A DNA stretch of 64,000 bases, taken from Bacteroidota bacterium. Its GTDB lineage: Bacteria; Bacteroidota; Ignavibacteria; Ignavibacteriales; Ignavibacteriaceae. The notes below the pieces were generated by a model. It did no database searches and was not told the DNA's origin. It saw nothing but the letters and a program-made list of their open reading frames with translations. Shown one piece after another: positions 10,237-18,808 of this stretch. The stretch covers positions 1 to 64,000 of the forward strand of contig JAMCWE010000102.1 in NCBI GenBank assembly GCA_023475265.1, in the 5' to 3' direction. Made by a program: the position numbers and the translations under genes. How positions within the stretch are numbered: position 1 is the first letter of the stretch; every line of letters starts with the position of its first letter.

Positions 10237-11232
10237 ATGATTGATTTTTCGGAATTAAAAAAAATAATAGAGGACAACAACTCATTCTTACTAACCACAC
10301 ACGTTAATCCCGATGCAGATGCGATTGGCTCGGAGATAGCTTTCTATTTTATACTAAAAGAATTGGGCAAGAAAGTTTTTGTAATCAACCACAGTGAGAC
10401 TCCATACAATCTGGAGTTTCTGGATACGGATAATGTAATTGAAAAGTATGATGAGCAAAAGCATTCAAAAATCTTTGATGAGGTTGATGTTCTTGTCGCG
10501 CTTGATTTCAACCGTTCCGACCGTGTTGTGAGAATGCAGAAAAGATTTAATGAATCTAAAAAATTAAAAATCTGCATCGATCATCATCAAGATGAAGAAA
10601 ATTTTGTAAACCATTTCTTCATCGATACTAATTACAGCGCAACGGGGCAAATAATTTATGATTTGATAACGAAGACCGAAATAGTAAAACTAAATTACCA
10701 GACTTCCTATCCTATTTACGCCGCAATAATGACTGATACCGGCTCATTCCGTTTTGAAAGAACATCGCCGGAAATTCATTATATCGCAGCCAATTTAATT
10801 CAGCAAGGTGTTAATCCTGGAGAAGTGTTTGACAAAATTTATGATCAAAGCAAGTTCAGTAAAATAAGATTGCTTGGTGCAGCGTTGGATTCTATGCAGC
10901 TTTTCGGTGAAGATAAAAAAATATCTTATATGATTATCCGCCAGGAAACATTTAAGAAACTTGATGCGGTTGAATCGGATACGGAAAATTTTGTGAATTA
11001 TAATTTATCGGTTGAAGGGGTTGTTATCGGGCTTTTATTCATCGAGTTGAAAGAAGGCTTTAAGGTAAGCTTCCGTTCAAAGGGAACAATACCGATGAAT
11101 AAATTAGCAGCAGAGTTTGGCGGCGGAGGGCATATAAATGCAGCGGGCGCAAGAATCCGTGATGGAAAATTAGATGAGTACATGCAAAAAATATTAAGTA
11201 AAACCGAAGAATATCTCACAATAAAAAAATAG
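10237..11232 (+). CDS. nrnA: bifunctional oligoribonuclease / pAp phosphatase, DHH family
   Basis: Cytoplasmic DHH-DHHA1 phosphoesterase of 331 aa that degrades nano-RNAs and/or pAp. The N-terminal DHH domain shows THVNPDADAIGSE (metal ligands), DVLVALDFN and IDHHQDEEN. The C-terminal DHHA1 domain ends with the substrate loop GGGGHINAAGARI. Order and length match NrnA. It lies eight bases upstream of the aminopeptidase gene and is probably co-transcribed with it. Confidence 0.88.
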   Translation: MIDFSELKKIIEDNNSFLLTTHVNPDADAIGSEIAFYFILKELGKKVFVINHSETPYNLEFLDTDNVIEKYDEQKHSKIFDEVDVLVALDFNRSDRVVRMQKRFNESKKLKICIDHHQDEENFVNHFFIDTNYSATGQIIYDLITKTEIVKLNYQTSYPIYAAIMTDTGSFRFERTSPEIHYIAANLIQQGVNPGEVFDKIYDQSKFSKIRLLGAALDSMQLFGEDKKISYMIIRQETFKKLDAVESDTENFVNYNLSVEGVVIGLLFIELKEGFKVSFRSKGTIPMNKLAAEFGGGGHINAAGARIRDGKLDEYMQKILSKTEEYLTIKK

Positions 11233-11240
11233 GGAATGCA

Positions 11241-12746
11241 ATGTTCATATTGAAATTAAAATCCGGTGATAAAAAAATATCATATAAGCCTTTAAGCATC
11301 AGCGTTAAGTTTTTGATTGATGAAAAAAAATTAAAGCAGAGTCTTGAAAATTTTATTAAGGTTACAAACGTTCAATTATCGGAACTTCAGAAAAAAAGTT
11401 TTCTTTCCAAAGAAGGTAATGAGATTAGGATTTCAAAACATGATGGCAAGCCGGATGAGTTATTCATTTCAAAAATAATTATCGATGATAAATTTTCATC
11501 TGATCATTTTAGAAATCATCTTGCAGGCTTCATTCAAAATATCGGCAATGAAGAAGTAAAATACCTTCACATTTCAATTCCAAAGTATGAACACTTTAAG
11601 AAATATTTTGAGAGTGAGGAATATTTTTATAGAACTTTCATGGAAGGAATTTATCTCGGCAATTATTCTTTCGACAAATATAAAAAAGACAAGAAGGCTG
11701 AGAAGCTACTGGAAGTATATTTTTATGCCGATGATGGAAAGAAATTAAGCTCAGCAATAAATAAAACTGTAAATCTTATGGAAGGTGTTGGCTTTACAAA
11801 AGATTTACAGAATGAGCCGTCAAATGTTTTAGTGCCGTCGATACTTGCTGAAAGAATATCTTCAACTTTGAAAGAAGAAGGAGTAAAAGTAAAAGTATTT
11901 GACGAAAAGGAAATTAAAAAAAGAAAGATGGGCGGCGTGCTTGCAGTTGGAAGCGGCAGTAATAATCCGCCGAGGTTCATTGTTATTGAATACAACGGTG
12001 CAGCTAAGAAATATAAAAAGAAACTAGTTGCATTAGTTGGCAAGGGAGTTACTTTCGACTCCGGTGGAATTTCCATTAAGCCATCAGCACATATGGGAGA
12101 GATGAAAGCCGATATGTCAGGCGCTGCTGTTGTAGCGGGAACAATCCTGGCTGCTGCAAAAGCAAAACTACCTGTTGATATTTTAGGAGTTATTCCATCA
12201 GTTGAAAATATGCCATCGGGAAAATCTTTTAAACCAGGTGACATAGTGATTACAGCTTCCGGAAAAAGCATTGAAATTGAAGATACCGATGCTGAAGGAA
12301 GAGTAATTCTATCTGATGCACTTGATTTCGCATCCAAGGCTAAACCGGATGTAATAATTGATTTAGCAACACTAACCGGCGCATGTGTAGTTGCGCTGGG
12401 AGAATTTGTCGGCGGTTTATTTACAAAAGATGATAAGCTTGCCGATGAACTTTATAAAACCGGGCAACAAACTTTTGACAGATTATGGCGACTTCCGTTG
12501 TGGGATGATTATAATTTTTTAATCAAGACTGATGTTGCGGATGTTAAAAACCTTGGCGGCAGGTGGGGAGGTGCAATAACTGCGGCAAAGTTTCTTGAAA
12601 ATTTTGTCGATAAGAAAATATCATGGGCGCATCTTGATATTGCTGGTCCGGCGATGGCAAATGATTTCAACAACTATACAAAGAAATTTATGACTGGATA
12701 TGGAGTGAGACTGCTGTTTGAGTATTTAGAAAATTTAAATAGATGA
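11241..12746 (+). CDS. pepA: leucyl aminopeptidase, M17 family
   Basis: Two-zinc cytosolic aminopeptidase of 501 aa. The catalytic C-terminal half holds KGVTFDSGGISIKPS, KADMSGAAVV, the signature DTDAEGRVILSDAL (usual NTDAEGR, with Asp for Asn at the first position) and DLATLTGACVVALG. The N-terminal half is a poorly conserved macro-like domain. It follows nrnA by eight bases with an AGGGAATGCA ribosome site. The first-residue change in the NTDAEGR motif also occurs in other members and does not suggest loss of activity. Confidence 0.9.
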   Translation: MFILKLKSGDKKISYKPLSISVKFLIDEKKLKQSLENFIKVTNVQLSELQKKSFLSKEGNEIRISKHDGKPDELFISKIIIDDKFSSDHFRNHLAGFIQNIGNEEVKYLHISIPKYEHFKKYFESEEYFYRTFMEGIYLGNYSFDKYKKDKKAEKLLEVYFYADDGKKLSSAINKTVNLMEGVGFTKDLQNEPSNVLVPSILAERISSTLKEEGVKVKVFDEKEIKKRKMGGVLAVGSGSNNPPRFIVIEYNGAAKKYKKKLVALVGKGVTFDSGGISIKPSAHMGEMKADMSGAAVVAGTILAAAKAKLPVDILGVIPSVENMPSGKSFKPGDIVITASGKSIEIEDTDAEGRVILSDALDFASKAKPDVIIDLATLTGACVVALGEFVGGLFTKDDKLADELYKTGQQTFDRLWRLPLWDDYNFLIKTDVADVKNLGGRWGGAITAAKFLENFVDKKISWAHLDIAGPAMANDFNNYTKKFMTGYGVRLLFEYLENLNR

Positions 12747-12767
12747 TTAAATTTTTTCTAACTAAAT

Positions 12768-13103
12768 AAGCACTATAAAATCTCTCTGGAACTCTCTAAA
12801 AGTTGTTACGAGCACTTTGTGAACTCTCTTGAGAAGCTTTCGGGCTGTCATGAGAACTTGTAGAGTCCTCTGAAGAACCTTATTAGTGCTTAATAGCACA
12901 TTTAAGGCTCTCGGTTCCACTCTTTGAGTCCTTCTGAGAACCCTTAGGGTTGTTTGGAGAACTTTTAGAGTCCTCTGAAGGACTTGTTTAGTGCTTAATA
13001 GCACATTGAAAGCCCTCGCTACCACTTGTTGAGTTCTCTGTAGAACCTTTAGAGTAGTCGGGAGAGCTTATTGGGTTCTTACAAGAGTTCTATCTTTTAT
13101 ATT
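12768..13103. repeat. degenerate tandem array with 21-bp period (array A)
   Basis: About 15 consecutive 21-base units start 22 bases after the pepA stop. Unit boundaries can be set at 12768, 12789, 12810 and so on to 13082, with a decayed unit after that. The typical unit begins gagaacttttagag and ends cctctg. Units differ from each other by several substitutions, but no unit changes length. There is a higher-order repeat of five units (105 bp): units at 12852-12914 and 12957-13019 match each other much better than they match their neighbours. One minus-strand frame stays open across the array because 21 is a multiple of three. It lacks a ribosome site and I do not call it a gene. Confidence 0.85.
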
Positions 13104-13239
13104 TACAATGAATTTGAGTAAAAACTGGTGAATTCCATTTTCTTGCCTTCGAATTAATTCTATGATATGATTTTAATGATCAGCATGCGACATTTTCTAA
13201 TGTAAACACTAACATACAAGCGAAACATATTGACTTTTT

Positions 13240-13268
13240 GCATAACGGTGTTGAGCGGCGGGTTAGGC
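13240..13268 (-). other. possible gene-cassette (attC-like) half-site behind the NTF2-like gene
   Basis: Read on the minus strand just after the NTF2-like gene, the site begins GCCTAAC, matching the RYYYAAC simple site of integron attC. It continues CCGCCGCTCAACACC and ends GTTATGC, an imperfect inverse of the first seven bases. Real attC sites are normally longer than 55 bases with a second stem half, which I do not find. This is at best a remnant or minimal site. Confidence 0.25.
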
Positions 13269-13285
13269 ATAAAGACCCCATAGTG

Positions 13286-13711
13286 TTACTTTCGGTAGGC
13301 GTCCTTCTGCAGAACCTGCAAACCAAACCAACCCCAATAAACGCGGTGCCTTTGAATCAGTCCTTCTTCGTTAAGCTCCATTACCTCCACAAAGTCCATT
13401 TGCTCGCCTTCGGGACCGGAGCGTGGGTATTCGAACATCAGTTTTTTGCCATCAGTGAGATAGCCAGTACGGAAATACTGCCGCACCTTTGGTTTGCGCT
13501 CAACAACTTTTTCAAACAGCAGTCGCAGCTGTTCGTGGCCACGCAAGACACCATTTTCAGTGCCCATCAAATGAGGTATTACGGGACTCTCCAGCGTTGC
13601 ATCGGGCGCATAGAGGGCGAGAAGTGCTTGCGCGTCATTGTTTGACAACGCCTTGTCCCACTCGTGATATATCCTTTCAACAGGGCTGGATAGTTTGTGC
13701 TTCTGATTCAT
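13286..13711 (-). CDS. SnoaL/NTF2-like protein
   Basis: Small cytosolic protein of 141 aa with the NTF2 cone-fold pattern of SnoaL-like proteins. An N-terminal helix (SPVERIYHEWDKALSNND) is followed by ALLALYAPDATLESP, a helix EQLRLLFEKVVERKP, then strands ending HRVYWGWFGLQVL. The start has a strong AGGAGG seven bases upstream. G+C and codon use are clearly higher than in the surroundings, and the C-terminus abuts an attC-like sequence. This suggests horizontal arrival, as for many NTF2-like cassette genes. The substrate or role cannot be inferred. Confidence 0.7.
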   Translation of the reverse strand: MNQKHKLSSPVERIYHEWDKALSNNDAQALLALYAPDATLESPVIPHLMGTENGVLRGHEQLRLLFEKVVERKPKVRQYFRTGYLTDGKKLMFEYPRSGPEGEQMDFVEVMELNEEGLIQRHRVYWGWFGLQVLQKDAYRK

Positions 13712-13805
13712 ACTTGCCTCCTGAGCTTCCTATAATAAACATTATGAGAAAGCATATTCTTCTTTTGCAGAATAAATTATGATATTGCTGTCAATTAATT
13801 TCATG

Positions 13806-14042
13806 CTATGAGATATTTATACTTCGATCCTCTCTCACTTTTTTTTGCCATTGAGATGGATCGCCGTAATTGGAAACATCAACAATTTTATTAATTATTT
13901 TATAATAATGTTCTAAATTCTTTTCGGAATTGCCTGGTGCAGGTATAGTTTGAATTTTATAACTAATATTTAAACGCTCAGCTAATTCTTTAATCAGCAT
14001 AACATCATTTTTATTTTTCGATTCTAAAATTATTCTTGTCAT
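13806..14042 (-). CDS. small hypothetical protein, possible orphan antitoxin
   Basis: 78-aa protein. It begins with a short strand and helix (MTRIILESKNKNDVMLIKELAERL) and ends with DPSQWQKKVREDRSINIS. A C-terminal W-Q-x-x-x-R-x-D-R tail after a strand-helix start is common in short antitoxin-like proteins of Bacteroidota and Ignavibacteria. No toxin gene lies beside it. The function is unproven, and it could equally be a free-standing conserved small protein. Confidence 0.5.
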   Translation of the reverse strand: MTRIILESKNKNDVMLIKELAERLNISYKIQTIPAPGNSEKNLEHYYKIINKIVDVSNYGDPSQWQKKVREDRSINIS

Positions 14043-14161
14043 TTTTCTTCTCTTATGAAATCGTTCTTCTTTGTTTAACTAAATACTTCACCTAACATAT
14101 TAAAAGTAATTTCCGATACATTTATTCTGTTATAATTTACTACTTAGGATATTATTAAACA

Positions 14162-14258
14162 AGCATTTGTGTAAATTTCTCAATTCATGCTTCCGCTGTC
14201 ATCAAGAGGTTCGGTTTAATGCAAACTTAATTAGCAAAGCATGCACTCATGCATCCGT
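14162..14258. repeat. degenerate catgcat-type words downstream of lolD
   Basis: The stretch repeats loose variants of ttcatgc, gcatgcactcatgcat and gcatttgtg up to the lolD stop codon. The same vocabulary returns on the other side of lolD at 14986-15070, including gcatttgtg. No gene is seen. Confidence 0.45.
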
Positions 14259-14930
14259 TCAGTTATTTATCTTCCCATCTTTAATTTCAAAAACTGTATC
14301 AGCAAGTTTTACTAACTCCGGGTTGTGCGTAACAATTACGAATGACTTTCCAAGATTATCGCGCAAATTAAGTATAATTTGATGAATTATTTCACTGTTT
14401 GCCGAATCAAGGTTTCCGGTCGGTTCATCTGCAAAAATAATTGAAGGGTCATTTGCGAGCGCTCTGGCAACGGCTACTCTCTGCTGCTCGCCGCCGGAAA
14501 GCTCTGCAGGTTTATGATGTGCTCTGTCCAATAGTCCGACAGATTCTAAAAGCTCTAAAGCTTTCTTTGTAGATTTTTCTAAAGAAACTCCATGAATCAT
14601 TTTGGGGATTGCAACATTTTCGATTGCAGTAAACTCAGGCAGCAGGTGATGGAACTGAAATACAAAGCCGATATTTTTATTCCTAAATTTTGTAAGCTTG
14701 TCATCTGATAATTTAAAAATATCATGATCTTCATAATACACAGAACCGCTGTCCGGTCTATCTAATCCGCCGAGAAGATGAAGCAAAGTGCTTTTCCCTG
14801 CGCCTGAAGCGCCGACAATGACGGAAATCTTTTTCTCTTCAATCTCAAGTGAAACAGATTTAAGAACTTCAAGCTTTAGCTTCTGGTTGTTTTGATATGC
14901 CTTAACTAAATTTTCTGCTTTTAAAATCAT
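14259..14930 (-). CDS. lolD: lipoprotein-releasing ABC transporter, ATPase subunit
   Basis: 223-aa cytoplasmic ATPase of a MacB/LolD-type transporter that powers release of lipoproteins from the inner membrane. Walker A is GASGAGKST (about residue 40), the Q-loop lies in NIGFVFQFHHLLPEFTA, the signature is LSGGEQQRVAVARAL, Walker B is IIFADEPTGNLDS, and the switch His is in VIVTHN. The permease genes lie immediately upstream on the same strand (15079-17534). Their presence and the LolD-like length favour LolD over a general MacB ATPase. Confidence 0.85.
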   Translation of the reverse strand: MILKAENLVKAYQNNQKLKLEVLKSVSLEIEEKKISVIVGASGAGKSTLLHLLGGLDRPDSGSVYYEDHDIFKLSDDKLTKFRNKNIGFVFQFHHLLPEFTAIENVAIPKMIHGVSLEKSTKKALELLESVGLLDRAHHKPAELSGGEQQRVAVARALANDPSIIFADEPTGNLDSANSEIIHQIILNLRDNLGKSFVIVTHNPELVKLADTVFEIKDGKINN

Positions 14931-14985
14931 TCCGATTACTATTAAATATTTGTAATTAATTTTAATATCATTAATAAAAATATCA

Positions 14986-15070
14986 GCATGGCTGCATGTT
15001 TGCTGCGGCTTAGCATGATTGCATGAAGGACATATGCTTCTCGTTCATGCAACCATACATTCATGCATTT
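14986..15070. repeat. degenerate catgcat-type words between lolD and its permease gene
   Basis: Short variants of gcatg, tgcatga and ttcatgcat recur about every 10-15 bases across the whole spacer. They resemble those at 14162-14258. No stable hairpin or open frame is visible. Confidence 0.45.
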
Positions 15071-15078
15071 GTGTTTTC

Positions 15079-16311
15079 TCATTCCCATTTAATTGCCTCA
15101 AGCGGGTCAACTTTTGCGGCGCGTCTTGCCGGTATTAAAGATGCAATAAAAGAAAGAAACATCGCAGCGCCGGAAACAAAAAAGAAATCCGATATTCTAA
15201 CTTGAAGCGGCAGTGCATCGATTTTATATTGAGTCGGATCTAAAGGATAAATTTTGTATTTCAATTGGAGGAAGCAGATGAAATATCCTAGCAGCAGTCC
15301 GGCAATTGTTCCTATTATTCCGATCAAAAGACCTTCGTACATAAATATTTTTAAAATGGATTTCTCGCTCGCTCCCATCGACCTTAAAACTCCAATATCG
15401 CGTTTCTTTTCAATTACGGACATAGATAGAGAGCCGAGAATATTGAAAGTTGCAACTGCCACAATCAAACATAAAACAATGTACGCAGTCCATCTTTCAA
15501 TCTTCATAACAATGTAAAGTTCTTTATGGAAATCATACCAGGTATTTATACTGAACAAATTTTTATCCAATTTATGTTGAAGCTGGGATTTTACTTCATC
15601 AGCTTCACTCAGATTATTTAATCGAACATCGTACCCTTGAACATTATTTCCGTAGCCTAAAAGATTTTGTGCTGTCTCAAGATTTGTAAAAATATAAGAT
15701 TCATCATATTCGTTGTTATTGGAACTGTAAATTCCAGCTACAATGAATTTTTGAGATTTTGGCTGAGCCATTTGTGTGATAACATTTTCTATTCCGACAG
15801 GCGAAATTATTGTCACTGTATCTCCAACAACCGATTGAAGTCGGTCTGCTAATGTTAAGCCGAGAATCATTCTTGGCAATCCATCATGAAATGAAATATC
15901 ATATTGACCGAAAAGCATGCTTGCTTTAATGCCATAAATATCGTTACCGGATTTTTCTTTGATACCTTTTAGATTTACAACTTGTGTTTGTCCGGCGTTG
16001 TAAGCCAATACCTTTCCAGAAACATAAGGTGCAAACTTTTGTATATCTGGAATAGAATTTAATGATTCAACTATTTTGTTTTGTTGATTAAATCCCTCCG
16101 GAGAAATTATTTCGACTCTAACATGCGGATCAAAATTAATAAGGAATGAAGTAACCAAACTTCCAAATCCGTTGAAGACAGATAGGACAACTATTAATGC
16201 GGCAACTCCAATTGTAATTCCGAATATCGAAATAAAAGAAATTATAGTTATGAAATTAATCTTGTGCTTTGATATTAAATATCTTTTCGATATGAATGAT
16301 TCGAATTTCAT
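15079..16311 (-). CDS. FtsX-like permease, LolC/LolE family (second of pair)
   Basis: Inner-membrane permease of about 410 aa with the LolCDE layout. One N-terminal helix (INFITIISFISIFGITIGVAALIVVL) is followed by a large periplasmic domain (about residues 50-270) and three C-terminal helices with the coupling segment EKKRDIGVLRSMGASEKSIL. The start is ATG 16311, whose A is the last base of the upstream gene's TGA (TGATG), so the two permeases are coupled. The alternative in-frame start at 16386 lies inside the upstream gene. With the other permease and LolD it would extract outer-membrane lipoproteins. Confidence 0.82.
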   Translation of the reverse strand: MKFESFISKRYLISKHKINFITIISFISIFGITIGVAALIVVLSVFNGFGSLVTSFLINFDPHVRVEIISPEGFNQQNKIVESLNSIPDIQKFAPYVSGKVLAYNAGQTQVVNLKGIKEKSGNDIYGIKASMLFGQYDISFHDGLPRMILGLTLADRLQSVVGDTVTIISPVGIENVITQMAQPKSQKFIVAGIYSSNNNEYDESYIFTNLETAQNLLGYGNNVQGYDVRLNNLSEADEVKSQLQHKLDKNLFSINTWYDFHKELYIVMKIERWTAYIVLCLIVAVATFNILGSLSMSVIEKKRDIGVLRSMGASEKSILKIFMYEGLLIGIIGTIAGLLLGYFICFLQLKYKIYPLDPTQYKIDALPLQVRISDFFFVSGAAMFLSFIASLIPARRAAKVDPLEAIKWE

Positions 16312-17534
16312 CAACCAAACCTCAATGTTGAGACAGGCTGAACTTTGGATGCAATATAGCTCGGGACGAATGACGAGATGATACACAAAAGAAAAGTCAA
16401 AACTGAAACACCGATGAAATCCTGATATGAAAAAAGGATAGGCACCGTTGACATAAAATAAACTGAAGAGGGGATTGAAATAATTTTATATTTAAATTGA
16501 AGATAGGTAAGAGTAAAAGCGATAATATTTCCAATTAAGATACCGGTAATTGCAAGATAAATCCCTTGATAAATGAAGACAGAAATTATCTGCCGTCTAT
16601 TTGCGCCAAGTGATTTTAGAATTCCAATTGCGTTTGTTTTCTCAAGAACAATCATTAAAAGTGTTCCGATGATATTGAAGACTGCAACGATAATTATTAA
16701 ACCCAAAATAATCGGGATAGGTTTTTTCTGAAGAGCTATCCAAGTAAAAATATTTCTATGGATTTGATAAATAGATCTAGTTGCATATGGATAGCTTAAA
16801 TGGTCTGTTAAGTAATTTGTCAGGCTGTCAATTTTGGAAATATTATTTACACGTATGTCATAGCCGCTTATATAATTTCCGATATTAAATAGTCTCTGAG
16901 CAGTTTTAATATCAACATAGGCGACAAGATCATCAAAAGCTGCCATTCCGCTTTCGAAAATTCCGGTAATAATAAATCTCTGAATGTTCGGAGGATTTTG
17001 CGCTGAAGGAATTTGATCTTTGTTTAGTGCAAAGACAGTTACTCTATCTCCAACCTTCACCATTAATTTATCAGCTAATTTTTTCCCGATGATTATGGCG
17101 GGAAGATTTTCGTCATCGTACAAATTGAATTTGCCATTGACAATATCTTCTTTGACGCCTTTCCAATAATCTTCTGATCGAATTCCCTTAATGCTTACTC
17201 CATCCTTAATTGTTCTACTGCTAATTATTGCAAGCTTTGATACAAACGGATTTATGCTTACGGCATAAGGTTGTATTTTATTTTTAAGAATAGGAAGCGC
17301 GTAATGATAATCCGGTAAAGTTTCGGTAAATGAAGAAATTTGGATATGGGAATCGAAATCAATGATTTTATTAGTTATAGTATTTTCGAAACCATTTAAA
17401 ATGCTTAAAGCAATAATTAAGGTAGCAACGCCAAGAGCAATTCCGGTAATTGAAATTCCGGAAATAAACGAAATGAACTTGGAATCCTTTTTAGAGAAGA
17501 TATACCGTTTAGAGATGTAAAACGAAAAGGACAT
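16311..17534 (-). CDS. FtsX-like permease, LolC/LolE family (first of pair)
   Basis: 407-aa permease with the same topology as its neighbour. It starts FYISKRYIFSKKDSKFISFISGISI, has a periplasmic core and three C-terminal helices, and carries the cytoplasmic coupling motif EKTNAIGILKSLGANRRQI. The two permeases are paralogous but clearly diverged, as in LolC/LolE heterodimers. No strong ribosome site precedes ATG 17534. The gene is the first of the lol operon, and its promoter should lie in the AT-rich 178 bases before the tRNA cluster. Confidence 0.82.
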   Translation of the reverse strand: MSFSFYISKRYIFSKKDSKFISFISGISITGIALGVATLIIALSILNGFENTITNKIIDFDSHIQISSFTETLPDYHYALPILKNKIQPYAVSINPFVSKLAIISSRTIKDGVSIKGIRSEDYWKGVKEDIVNGKFNLYDDENLPAIIIGKKLADKLMVKVGDRVTVFALNKDQIPSAQNPPNIQRFIITGIFESGMAAFDDLVAYVDIKTAQRLFNIGNYISGYDIRVNNISKIDSLTNYLTDHLSYPYATRSIYQIHRNIFTWIALQKKPIPIILGLIIIVAVFNIIGTLLMIVLEKTNAIGILKSLGANRRQIISVFIYQGIYLAITGILIGNIIAFTLTYLQFKYKIISIPSSVYFMSTVPILFSYQDFIGVSVLTFLLCIISSFVPSYIASKVQPVSTLRFG

Positions 17535-17712
17535 TTGTTGAGATAAAATAATTTTTATATGTTAATTTAAATAAGAAAGAGATTACAAAAAAATTTCAAA
17601 ATTAAGTTGAGATTGTAGTTTGATTCTTTTGTTTTTTTACATGCTATAATTTATATTTGACAGCTAATTTGAAAAAGTTTTCAATTGTTGTTTGAAATTT
17701 GGAATAATTTAT

Positions 17713-17788
17713 CGGGGCGTAGCGTAGCCCGGTTCATCGCGCCTGCTTTGGGAGCAGGAGGTCGCAGGTTCGAATCCTGCCGCCCCGA
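17713..17788 (+). tRNA. tRNA-Pro (anticodon TGG)
   Basis: Acceptor arms CGGGGCG / CGCCCCG with discriminator A. The anticodon stem CTGCT/AGCAG encloses the loop with TGG, and the T arm contains GGTTCGAATCC. CCA is not encoded. First of four clustered tRNAs. Confidence 0.95.
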
Positions 17789-17897
17789 CAAATAAAAACT
17801 GTTCTTAGATTTAATGATGAGAATTTATTAATTGTAATTCATTTCATCCTGATCTAATCGGGAAATTAAGTATTTCAATTTATTAAGATTTATTTAA

Positions 17898-17971
17898 GCG
17901 CCCATAGCTCAATTGGATAGAGCAACAGCCTTCTAAGCTGTAGGTTAGTGGTTCGATTCCACTTGGGCGTA
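17898..17971 (+). tRNA. tRNA-Arg (anticodon TCT)
   Basis: Acceptor arms GCGCCCA / TGGGCGT. Anticodon stem ACAGC/GCTGT with loop CTTCTAA gives anticodon TCT. The T loop is GTTCGATTC and the discriminator is A. Confidence 0.95.
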
Positions 17972-18057
17972 CGAAAAACAATTCAAAATTAAAAATTCGA
18001 ATTTATTTTATGAAATTTTGAGTTTTTAATTTAACATTTGTATTGTTCTTTTTTCAT

Positions 18058-18132
18058 GGTGGGCATAGCTCAGTTGGTTAGAGTATCAGGTTGTGGCCCT
18101 GAGGGTCGTGGGTTCAAATCCCACTGCCCACC
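18058..18132 (+). tRNA. tRNA-His (anticodon GTG)
   Basis: Acceptor arms GTGGGCA / TGCCCAC, with an extra 5' G opposite discriminator C, the histidine hallmark. The loop TTGTGGC gives anticodon GTG, and the T arm contains GGTTCAAATCC. Confidence 0.95.
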
Positions 18133-18155
18133 CTAGGAAAATTTTGAATGACTTA

Positions 18156-18227
18156 GGCCCCATCGTCTAATGGTTAGGACATCGCCCTTTCACGGCGGTA
18201 ATATGGGTTCGAATCCCGTTGGGGTCA
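18156..18227 (+). tRNA. tRNA-Glu (anticodon TTC)
   Basis: Acceptor arms GGCCCCA / TGGGGTC. The anticodon stem encloses loop CTTTCAC, giving anticodon TTC. The D arm is CGTCTAATGGTTAGGAC, typical of tRNA-Glu, and the T arm has GGTTCGAATCC. Confidence 0.95.
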
Positions 18228-18230
18228 CTA

Positions 18231-18262
18231 AAAGCCTTAAAGAAATCTTTAAGGCTTTTTTT
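18231..18262 (+). terminator. intrinsic terminator of the tRNA cluster
   Basis: Perfect 12-bp stem AAAGCCTTAAAG / CTTTAAGGCTTT with loop AAAT and a run of T. It lies four bases after tRNA-Glu, which implies that the four tRNAs end as one transcript. Confidence 0.9.
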
Positions 18263-18591
18263 ATTTCCTCTAACTGATATTTAATTAAAATTCTAGAATG
18301 TCTTCTTCAATTCTTAACAAATTCTTAATCCTTTGGTAATCTTATCTTAATGTTGATTTTCTATAATTACGATCAAATAGTCAAACTATAAATTAAATTT
18401 TGTTCGGTTTTGTTGAGATAAGCAATTATGATACAAATCAAATTAAACTTTGTGTAGGAAAATTCGATTATAATTGTAGATATCATCACGCAGACATTCT
18501 ATTATAATTGATATTCTTAAAGAGGATTATTTGAGATTTTTGTTTATGATTTTACGATAAGTATAATTTCTTGATTGGAAGGATGAATATC
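18263..18591. other. intergenic region, no gene seen
   Basis: Very AT-rich 330 bases after the tRNA terminator. Multiple short A/T tracts but no hairpin, RNA fold or open frame that I can support. Confidence 0.4.
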
Positions 18592-18795
18592 ATGGAAATA
18601 AAAAAGGAAACAAAAAGACAAAATCCTTTGATGAATAATCAAAGATCAAAACTTGGATTAGAAATCCATAAACATAAAATTTTACCGCAGTTATATAAGA
18701 AAAATTTATTGGAACACGTTTCGAATGAAAATGAATGGGAACAAGAGTATTATATTATTTATAATTCTTATGTTCTAGAAGAAAAAGATTTTTAG
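18592..18795 (+). CDS. small charged hypothetical protein
   Basis: 67-aa protein starting at ATG 18592, chosen because GGAAGG lies nine bases upstream. In-frame earlier starts (TTG 18571, ATG 18583) overlap that site. The first half is lysine/arginine-rich (KKETKRQNPLMNNQRSKLG) and the second half acidic with tyrosines. It resembles no family I know. It converges with argH, 13 bases away. A good ribosome site and its own frame support it as real, but the evidence is thin. Confidence 0.4.
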   Translation: MEIKKETKRQNPLMNNQRSKLGLEIHKHKILPQLYKKNLLEHVSNENEWEQEYYIIYNSYVLEEKDF

Positions 18796-18808
18796 CACGA
18801 AAGATTAG

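Noticed and set aside
11723-12337. 204-codon minus-strand frame inside pepA
   Set aside because: Shadow of pepA with no start signal and no recognisable domain; pepA motifs are intact on the other strand.
12762-13025. Open minus-strand frame of 87 codons with heptad-like repeats inside array A
   Set aside because: The frame is open because the 21-base unit is a multiple of three. It begins at GTG without a ribosome site, and the residues follow DNA unit drift rather than protein-like conservation.
12768-13103. CRISPR array
   Set aside because: Units are directly adjacent with no spacers and are too diverged; no cas genes occur in the window. The same holds for 44876-45190.
13238-13645. Plus-strand open frame opposite the NTF2-like gene
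   Set aside because: It is the antisense of a convincing minus-strand gene with a strong ribosome site and an NTF2 pattern; the plus frame matches nothing.
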